Origin: UBA2767 sp964194535
GTDB taxonomy: Bacteria > Pseudomonadota > Alphaproteobacteria > Rhizobiales > Methyloligellaceae
Direction of reading: 5' to 3'
NCBI GenBank assembly: GCA_964194535.1
Contig: CAXMMX010000141.1
Location: 1-11,574, forward strand
Length of the DNA: 11,574 nucleotides
Shown here: one piece after another, positions 7,443 through 11,574 of the stretch
Layout of the letters: every line of letters starts with the position of its first letter
Numbering within the stretch: the stretch's first letter is position 1
Program-made: the position numbers and the translations under genes
The notes under the pieces: generated by a model
Told to the model about the DNA's origin: nothing
The model's input: the letters and a program-made list of their open reading frames with translations, nothing else
The model's database searches: none

Positions 7443-7658
7443 TCATTCTTGCTCGCGCACCGCCTCAATCGGCCTTCGGTCCTTTTTAGTCCGGACCACT
7501 TGCTCATCCTCACCCGTAACCCTGAAACAAAGGCGAGCCGGCCAAGTTGACAATGAGATAAGTGTCAGAAGCAGCAGTTCAACCTGGGCAACAACGCACC
7601 CGTAAAATTCCCGGTCCTCGGCTGAATTCGGATTTTCTGAGAGATGCAGTAATAGTAT
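7443..7658 (-). pseudogene. Start-less reading frame, possible gene remnant
   Basis: A 71-codon frame on the minus strand is open from just after a TAA (7659-7661) to TGA at 7443-7445. It has no ATG or GTG, and its only TTG falls mid-frame. The second half is protein-like, with a hydrophobic run (VELLLLTLISLSTW) followed by a charged tail (TGEDEQVVRTKKDRRPIEAV). The upstream side runs into an AT-rich tract, as if the 5' part had been lost. I cannot assign a family. It could be the tail of a decayed gene, part of a dispersed repeat, or chance. Confidence 0.2.
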
Positions 7659-7740
7659 TTAATACGATATAATTATATTTTATTGGTTATTTATACTGTT
7701 TTATTGATATTACAGAGAATATTTATGCTTTATTTCGGAA
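7641..7740. other. AT-rich tract with a repeated octamer
   Basis: This roughly 100-base stretch is strikingly AT-rich compared with the GC-rich surroundings. It contains TTTTATTG twice in direct orientation (7678-7685 and 7699-7706), 21 bases apart, about two helical turns. It also holds TATTGATAT (7702-7710), a nonamer also present in the efflux-operon palindrome region (6306-6314). It could be a nucleoid-protein or regulator site, a promoter region, or the edge of an inserted segment. No gene starts directly after it on either strand. Confidence 0.35.
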
Positions 7741-7760
7741 TATCGACGAATCTGTGGAAA

Positions 7761-7782
7761 CCCGGCCTTCTCCCCGGCCGGG
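7761..7782 (-). terminator. Terminator-like hairpin after the TetR gene
   Basis: Read on the minus strand, CCCGGCC, an eight-base loop and GGCCGGG form a perfect seven-base GC stem, followed by TTT then CC. It lies about 50 bases past the TetR stop in the right orientation. The T-tract is short, so termination may be partial. Confidence 0.5.
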
Positions 7783-7833
7783 CAGAGCGCTCGTGCAGGG
7801 CCACGCAACGCGCCAACCCGATGAACCTGGAGC

Positions 7834-8454
7834 CTAACACGCGGCTGCGCTCACCTGGGACTCAACCGATACATCGATCCCATGCTGGATCATCACGGTC
7901 CTGGCTATTTCCTTGGCGCCTTGGGCGGCGTGTATGTCTCCAGACACCTGGGCGGTTACGATCGACCCCTCGTGCAACAGCGATATCGACCATGCAAGAG
8001 CATCCGGGTCGCGCGCGCCAGCCGATGAAGCGAGAAGGCGCAGATATTCCAGAATCAGGCGCTTGTGCTCAGCCGCCAGCTGATGCACCGGATGGTTCGC
8101 CTCGGAAAACTCCGCCGTGGCATTGATGAAGGAACAGCCGGTGAATGGCAGGCCGGCAAAGGCCCGACCGGAAAACCACTCACCCAACACATCGAAACTC
8201 GCCAGCAAACGCTCCGCCGGTGATCCGCCGCTCTTCTCGATCGTACTCTTGAACCAGATGCGGAATTGCTCGTCGCGCCGGCGCAGTGCGGCCAGAATCA
8301 ACTCGTCCTTAGATCGGAAATGCTTGTAAAGCGTCATCCGGGCAACGCCGGCTTCCTTCAGGATCGTGTCGATTCCCGTGGCATGAAAGCCGTCCCGGCC
8401 GAACAATTTCACAGCCGTTTCAACCAGATGCTCTTTCTTGCTTGGGCGAGCCAT
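7834..8454 (-). CDS. TetR/AcrR-family transcriptional repressor
   Basis: This 206-residue protein has an N-terminal TetR helix-turn-helix (about 8-54): AVKLFGRDGFHATGID, then ILKEAGVARMTLYKHFRSKDELI with the LYKHF recognition-helix signature. The rest is an all-helical ligand-binding and dimerisation domain. A GCSFINATAEF stretch puts Cys107 in a position reminiscent of the redox-active Cys106 of E. coli NemR; the only other cysteine is the last residue, Cys206. The start is ATG 8454 (MARPSKKE), preceded by GGAG eight bases upstream. A longer frame up to 8520 would need a TTG start and would cover the operator-like box, so it was rejected. The gene is divergent from the CMD gene across a 199-base gap and probably represses both itself and that operon. 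An electrophile or oxidant inducer is inferred, not shown. Confidence 0.93.
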   Translation of the reverse strand: MARPSKKEHLVETAVKLFGRDGFHATGIDTILKEAGVARMTLYKHFRSKDELILAALRRRDEQFRIWFKSTIEKSGGSPAERLLASFDVLGEWFSGRAFAGLPFTGCSFINATAEFSEANHPVHQLAAEHKRLILEYLRLLASSAGARDPDALAWSISLLHEGSIVTAQVSGDIHAAQGAKEIARTVMIQHGIDVSVESQVSAAAC

Positions 8455-8473
8455 CTCACATTCTCCATAGTAA

Positions 8474-8489
8474 TATAGACCGTTCTGTA
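8474..8489. promoter_or_regulatory. Candidate TetR operator 1 (near the TetR start)
   Basis: TATAGACCGTTCTGTA is an imperfect palindrome centred on CG with six of eight base pairs matching (AGA/TCT arms). It lies 20-35 bases upstream of the TetR ATG, where binding would give autorepression. Its first 13 bases share the pattern TAnnGAnCGTTCT, ten of 13 positions identical, with a second box at 8542-8554. Confidence 0.4.
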
Positions 8490-8531
8490 CATATATTATG
8501 CTGTTTTCTATGCAAATCAACTTTTTGTGAA

Positions 8532-8563
8532 TTGAAATTAATACCGATCGTTCTATCTATATT
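8532..8563 (+). promoter_or_regulatory. Putative promoter of the CMD operon
   Basis: TTGAAA (8532-8537) is a good -35 candidate. Possible -10 boxes are TATCTA (8554-8559, 16-base spacing) and TATATT (8558-8563, better match but 20-base spacing). The second operator-like box falls between the -35 and -10 elements, a classic repression geometry. Transcription start is unknown. Confidence 0.35.
8542..8554. promoter_or_regulatory. Candidate TetR operator 2 (CMD promoter)
   Basis: TACCGATCGTTCT matches the box near the TetR start at ten of 13 positions, in the same orientation and 68 bp away. It contains the self-complementary core CGATCG (8545-8550). Read on the minus strand with two flanking bases it resembles TAGACC-type boxes bound by NemR-like repressors. 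It overlaps the presumed CMD promoter. Binding is inferred. Confidence 0.4.
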
Positions 8564-8653
8564 CACAATGACTGCCGGCGTCGTTCCTGACCGCCGCAGC
8601 CAAGGATCACACAGTGTACAGATGGAACATATTTGTAAAAGGAGACCTGAACA

Positions 8654-9220
8654 ATGCCCCGCTTAACCCCCATCGACCCAAGCACCGCCACAGCCAGAGC
8701 CAAGGAGCTGCTGGATGGCGTACAAGCAGCGCTTGGCGCAACCCCGAACCTGATACGCACAATGGCGCAGTCACCGGCTGTCCTGGATGCTTATCTGGTG
8801 CTGTCGAAAGCCCTTTCGGCCGGCACCTTTTCAGCCGCCCTGCAGGAGCAAATCGCCCTCACGGTTGCCGGTGAAAACCATTGTGACTATTGCGCATCCG
8901 CCCACACGCTTGTCGGGCGCAAGGAAGGCGTTGCCAAAGACGAACTCGCCGCCAATCTGCAAGGCCGCTCCAGCGACCCGCATACGCAGGCGATCCTCAC
9001 TCTGGCGCAAGCCATCGTCATCAAGCACGGTTTTGTATCCGATCAGGATCTGGCCGAGGCGCGCCTGGCGGGCGTGAACGATGCTGAAATCGCGGAAGTG
9101 ACCGCGGGCGTCGCCAAGAACATCTTCACCAACTATTTCAATCACGTCGCCCAGACTGAAGTGGATTTTCCACATGTTTCGGCCGGCGAGGCTGAGGCGA
9201 CAGCAGCCGCTGCCGCATAG
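8654..9220 (+). CDS. Carboxymuconolactone decarboxylase family protein (AhpD-like peroxidase fold)
   Basis: This 188-residue all-helical protein carries the AhpD-type active-site pattern: Glu65, then Cys77-Asp-Tyr-Cys80 and His84. That is the same E-x11-CxxC-x3-H spacing as alkylhydroperoxidase AhpD, so thiol-dependent reduction of peroxides or another electrophile is more likely than decarboxylation. The context ENHCDYCASAHT is typical of CMD-domain proteins of about 180-190 residues found beside TetR regulators. There is no signal peptide, so it should be cytosolic, and it ends in an Ala-rich tail (about 179-188). The start ATG 8654 has AAAAGGAG nine bases upstream. It is the first gene of a plus-strand set, with the exported hydrolase 77 bases downstream, and is presumably controlled by the divergent TetR. 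The exact substrate is unknown. Confidence 0.93.
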   Translation: MPRLTPIDPSTATARAKELLDGVQAALGATPNLIRTMAQSPAVLDAYLVLSKALSAGTFSAALQEQIALTVAGENHCDYCASAHTLVGRKEGVAKDELAANLQGRSSDPHTQAILTLAQAIVIKHGFVSDQDLAEARLAGVNDAEIAEVTAGVAKNIFTNYFNHVAQTEVDFPHVSAGEAEATAAAAA

Positions 9221-9230
9221 CTGGCGAGAC

Positions 9231-9265
9231 AGGGCATGGGGCGTTCCATCCGCGCTTCATGCCCT
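9231..9265 (+). repeat. Intercistronic hairpin between CMD and hydrolase genes
   Basis: AGGGCATG (9231-9238) and CATGCCCT (9258-9265) form a perfect eight-base stem, with GCG and CGC able to extend pairing inside the loop. No T-run follows, so an mRNA-stabilising or attenuating element is more plausible than a strong terminator. Confidence 0.4.
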
Positions 9266-9297
9266 TGCCGCCACCCCAAAGTTAAGGATTTGATACA

Positions 9298-10287
9298 ATG
9301 TTAATTGAGATAAACGGCCTGAAAGGCCTCAAAAAATTCGCAACGGCTTTGGCAGTCGGCATCACGCTTGCCCTCGCCGCGAACACCATCCCCGCACGCC
9401 AAGCCCTCAGCGCACCGACGCAAAGCACCCAGACCATGCACAAGAGCGTGAAGGTGAAGGGGCTTGATATCTTCTACCGGGAGGCCGGTCCGAAGAACGC
9501 GCCAACCATCCTGCTACTGCATGGCTTCCCGACATCATCACAGATGTTCCGCAACCTGATCCCGGCGCTCGCCGAGCGCTATCATGTGGTGGCGCCCGAT
9601 TATCCGGGTTTCGGGAATTCCTCCATGCCGGCAGTCGATAAATTCGACTACAGCTTCGACAATCTGGCCAGCGTCATTGAGGGCTTTACGCAAAAGCTCG
9701 GCCTGAAGAAATACAGCCTCTACGTCATGGACTATGGCGCACCGGTGGGCTTTCGCCTCGCGGCCAAACATCCCGAACGGGTGCAGGCGCTGATTGTGCA
9801 GAATGGCAATGCCTATGAGGAAGGCTTGAGGGACTTCTGGAAACCGTTCAGGGCCTACTGGAAGGAGCGCAATGCGCAGACCGCCAAGCCGCTGGAAGGG
9901 TTCCTGAATATCGGCGTCACCAAATGGCAATACACCCACGGCACGCGCAACCCGGACGCCATCTCGCCGGACGCATGGACTGTGGACCAATATTTCCTCG
10001 ACCGCCCCGGAAATAAGGAAATCCAGCTCCAGCTGTTCTACGACTATGGTTCCAACCCGCCGCTGTATCCTGAGTGGCAGGCTTATTTCCGCAAACACCA
10101 GCCGCCCACGCTGCTGGTCTGGGGCAAGAACGACAAGATTTTCCCGGCGCAAGGTGCTCACCCCTACAAGCGCGATCTGAAGAATATCGAGGTTCACCTG
10201 CTCGATACCGGGCACTTTGCTCTTGAAGAGGATGGCGACACCATCGCCCGCCTGATCGGCAAGTTTCTGGGAAAAAATATTTCCTGA
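9298..10287 (+). CDS. Exported alpha/beta hydrolase (epoxide hydrolase/haloalkane dehalogenase-like)
   Basis: This 329-residue alpha/beta-hydrolase has a Sec-type signal: basic Lys9/Lys12/Lys13, a hydrophobic core at about 15-28 and a probable cleavage after Ala-Leu-Ser-Ala (36-39). The periplasm is therefore the predicted location. The catalytic domain shows the oxyanion motif HGFP (75-78), the nucleophile elbow VMDYGAP with Asp145, the acid in GKNDKIF (Asp279) and His306 in DTGHFALEED. An Asp nucleophile points to the epoxide hydrolase/dehalogenase branch rather than Ser esterases. The residue after the nucleophile is Tyr, not the Trp usual in haloalkane dehalogenases, so dehalogenation is less likely. 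The start ATG 9298 has AAGGA nine bases upstream. Met47 would give a cytosolic form, but the intact signal argues against it. Substrate unknown. Confidence 0.9.
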   Translation: MLIEINGLKGLKKFATALAVGITLALAANTIPARQALSAPTQSTQTMHKSVKVKGLDIFYREAGPKNAPTILLLHGFPTSSQMFRNLIPALAERYHVVAPDYPGFGNSSMPAVDKFDYSFDNLASVIEGFTQKLGLKKYSLYVMDYGAPVGFRLAAKHPERVQALIVQNGNAYEEGLRDFWKPFRAYWKERNAQTAKPLEGFLNIGVTKWQYTHGTRNPDAISPDAWTVDQYFLDRPGNKEIQLQLFYDYGSNPPLYPEWQAYFRKHQPPTLLVWGKNDKIFPAQGAHPYKRDLKNIEVHLLDTGHFALEEDGDTIARLIGKFLGKNIS

Positions 10288-10297
10288 TCGCTCTGTT

Positions 10298-10330
10298 GAG
10301 GCCATCCCGTTGCGTATATGGGGTGGCCTC
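10298..10330 (+). terminator. Terminator-like or attenuator hairpin between hydrolase and PPOX genes
   Basis: GAGGCCA-T-CCC (10298-10308) pairs with GGG-TGGCCTC (10321-10330): ten base pairs, one bulged T and a 12-base loop. It begins 11 bases after the hydrolase stop. The following bases are only moderately T-rich, so termination may be partial and the PPOX gene may be expressed at a lower level or from its own promoter. Confidence 0.5.
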
Positions 10331-10386
10331 CCCTCAAGGTTTCATTCTTGTTTATGCTCAATAAAACGCCGCGTCAGGAGCGTGTA

Positions 10387-11010
10387 ATGAAAGAATTTAT
10401 CAGCGATATAGCTTTCACGCCGTCAGTCAAAACCGAGCAGGAAAAGCGCGGCTCGCGAGACGGCTATATCAAGATGGCCGCGAAACGGGACTGGCGGGAC
10501 ACGGTTAGCGATGATTTGAAAACCTTTATCGCCGAACGCGACAGTATTTACCTCGCCACCAGCAGCAAGGACGGCCAGCCCTATATCCAGCATCGCGGCG
10601 GCCCGAAGGGATTCCTGCATGTCCTGGATGAGCGCACCCTCGCCTTCGCCGACTATAGCGGTAACAAGCAATATATCTCGATTGGCAATCTGGTCGAAAA
10701 TGACCGCGCCTACATTTTCCTGATGGACTATGCCAACCGCCGGCGGATCAAGATCTGGGGCACGGCCAAGGTCGTCGAGGACGATGCGGAACTGCTGGCC
10801 CGGCTGACGCCCGATGGCTACAAGGCGCGGCCCGAGCGCGTCTTCGTCTTCACCATCACCGCCTGGGACGTGAATTGCCCGCAGCACATTACGCCACGTT
10901 ATGACGAGGATATGGTGGGTCAGGTAACGCAAAAGCTCACATCGCGCGTGAGCGAGCTTGAAGCGGAGAATGCCCAGCTCAGGGAGCAGCTTGCTTCTGT
11001 AACGGGCTAA
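10387..11010 (+). CDS. Pyridoxamine 5'-phosphate oxidase (PPOX)-type flavin-binding protein
   Basis: This 207-residue protein has the split-beta-barrel PPOX fold that binds FMN or a related flavin. The core spans about 43-165: SIYLATSSKDGQPYIQHRGG, then ERTLAFADYSGNKQYISIGN, then RRRIKIWGTAKVV, ending with AWDVNCPQHITPRY. It resembles a bacterial family of about 200 residues that is distinct from true PdxH, so a flavin-dependent oxidoreductase role is preferred over vitamin B6 synthesis. The C-terminal 177-204 is an amphipathic heptad segment (LTSRVSELEAENAQLREQL), predicting a coiled coil. ATG 10387 was chosen because AGGAG lies six bases upstream; an in-frame ATG at 10318 has no such site and sits in the hairpin loop. 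It is the last gene of the set, 99 bases after the hydrolase, and ends 12 bases from the convergent aminotransferase. Confidence 0.9.
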   Translation: MKEFISDIAFTPSVKTEQEKRGSRDGYIKMAAKRDWRDTVSDDLKTFIAERDSIYLATSSKDGQPYIQHRGGPKGFLHVLDERTLAFADYSGNKQYISIGNLVENDRAYIFLMDYANRRRIKIWGTAKVVEDDAELLARLTPDGYKARPERVFVFTITAWDVNCPQHITPRYDEDMVGQVTQKLTSRVSELEAENAQLREQLASVTG

Positions 11011-11017
11011 CCGCCCG
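11003..11017. terminator. Small hairpin at the convergent gene ends
   Basis: CGGGC (11003-11007) and GCCCG (11013-11017) form a perfect five-base stem whose loop includes the PPOX stop codon. It sits between two convergent genes, so it could act in both directions. The stem is short and no T-run follows, so this is weak. Confidence 0.25.
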
Positions 11018-11022
11018 AACCC

Positions 11023-11574
11023 CTAGCTCAAATTCCCGCAGAACCTCTGGATGCGCTGACAGGCTTCCTCCAGAACATCGGTGGAGGTGGCATAGGACAC
11101 GCGGAAAAAGGGCGAGAGGCCAAAGGCCGCGCCGTGGACAACCGCAATGCCCTCTTCTTCCAGAAGCGCCGTCACGAAATCCTCGTCGCTCTCGATCTTC
11201 GTGCCCTTGGGACTGGTTTTGCCAATACACCCGGCGCAGGAGGGATAGACGTAAAAGGCCCCTTCAGGGGTTGGGCATTCGAGCCCCTTGGCCTGGTTCA
11301 GCATCGAGCACACAAGATCGCGGCGCTGTTTAAACGCTTCAGCGCGCTCGGGCAAAAAGTCCTGCGGTCCCTCCAGCGCCTCGACCGCCGCCCATTGGCT
11401 GATCGAGCAGGGGTTGGAGGTCGACTGCGACTGCAGCTTGCGGATGGCGGAGATGATGACATCGGGACCGGCCGCATAGCCAATACGCCAGCCGGTCATG
11501 GAATAGGCCTTCGAGACCCCGTTCATGGTGAGCGTGCGGTCATAGAGTTTCGGCTCGACCTGCGCCGGCGTGAC
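11023..11574 (-). CDS. Class I/II PLP aminotransferase, aspartate aminotransferase-like (N-terminus missing at window edge)
   Basis: The 183 visible residues are the C-terminal part of a fold-type I aminotransferase of about 400 residues, open through the right edge. The frame does not start at the internal ATG 11526: in-frame codons continue to 11574. The PLP-binding lysine lies in NGVSKAYSMTGWRIGY (Lys22 of the fragment), followed by the conserved Arg30. The C-terminal FFRVSYATS stretch carries the substrate carboxylate-binding Arg (Arg158 of the fragment). These motifs fit aspartate aminotransferases of the alphaproteobacterial type, which transfer the amino group of aspartate to 2-oxoglutarate in the cytosol. 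Related specificities such as aspartate/prephenate cannot be excluded without the N-terminal half. It is convergent with the PPOX gene and not part of that operon. Confidence 0.92.
   Translation of the reverse strand, partial: VTPAQVEPKLYDRTLTMNGVSKAYSMTGWRIGYAAGPDVIISAIRKLQSQSTSNPCSISQWAAVEALEGPQDFLPERAEAFKQRRDLVCSMLNQAKGLECPTPEGAFYVYPSCAGCIGKTSPKGTKIESDEDFVTALLEEEGIAVVHGAAFGLSPFFRVSYATSTDVLEEACQRIQRFCGNLS

Noticed and set aside
7096..7446. 116-codon minus-strand frame and overlapping frames near 7100-7290
   Set aside because: Arg-rich low-information translation with no ribosome site or family match; overlapping open frames on both strands reflect GC-rich sequence.
8455..8520. N-terminal extension of the TetR protein to 8520
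   Set aside because: It needs a TTG start without a ribosome site, covers the operator-like box and adds residues before the normal TetR N-terminus.
9538..10305. Minus-strand open frame (255 codons) antisense to the hydrolase
   Set aside because: The hydrolase has a complete catalytic triad and a signal peptide; the antisense frame is a shadow.
10318..10386. Upstream ATG of the PPOX frame at 10318
   Set aside because: It lies in a hairpin loop with no ribosome site, whereas ATG 10387 has AGGAG at ideal spacing.

Overview
The window looks like a chromosomal segment of an alphaproteobacterium, probably Hyphomicrobiales (Rhizobiales) or a close relative. This rests on the GC-rich coding sequence, an EF-G-like GTPase of a type I associate with that class, and Rhizobiales-style aspartate aminotransferase sequence. 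The placement is inferred from protein resemblance only; no search was run.

Layout, left to right. (1) 1-1476, minus: the N-terminal 492 residues of an elongation-factor-G-like GTPase, cut by the left edge. Its upstream gap (1477-1639) carries a TTGACA box and a perfect 17-bp palindrome. (2) 1640-6243, minus: a compact efflux operon, read in the order periplasmic adaptor (MFP), RND inner-membrane pump, then a 73-residue single-pass membrane protein. MFP and RND overlap by ATGA and the small gene starts 12 bp after the RND stop. A second 17-bp palindrome overlaps the putative -35 of this operon. No outer-membrane channel gene is present. (3) 6244-7833: about 1.6 kb with no convincing intact gene. 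It holds hairpins, an AT-rich tract, a possible small membrane ORF and a start-less reading frame that may be a gene remnant. (4) 7834-11010: a TetR-family repressor (minus) divergent from a three-gene plus-strand set: an AhpD-like carboxymuconolactone-decarboxylase-family protein, a Sec-exported alpha/beta hydrolase with an Asp nucleophile, and a PPOX-type flavin-binding protein with a C-terminal coiled coil. Two related 13-bp boxes lie in the TetR/CMD intergenic region. (5) 11023-11574, minus: the C-terminal part of a class I PLP aminotransferase resembling aspartate aminotransferase, cut by the right edge and converging on the PPOX gene.

How they may work together (inference). The TetR cassette looks like an inducible detoxification unit: a repressor with a conserved-position cysteine controls a thiol-redox protein, a periplasmic hydrolase and a flavoprotein. 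The adjacent RND pump may expel related toxic compounds, but no shared regulatory site was found. The best candidates for something not yet described are the mixed-compartment TetR/CMD/hydrolase/PPOX cassette, the small membrane partner of the RND pump, and the EF-G-like protein with an altered GTPase motif.
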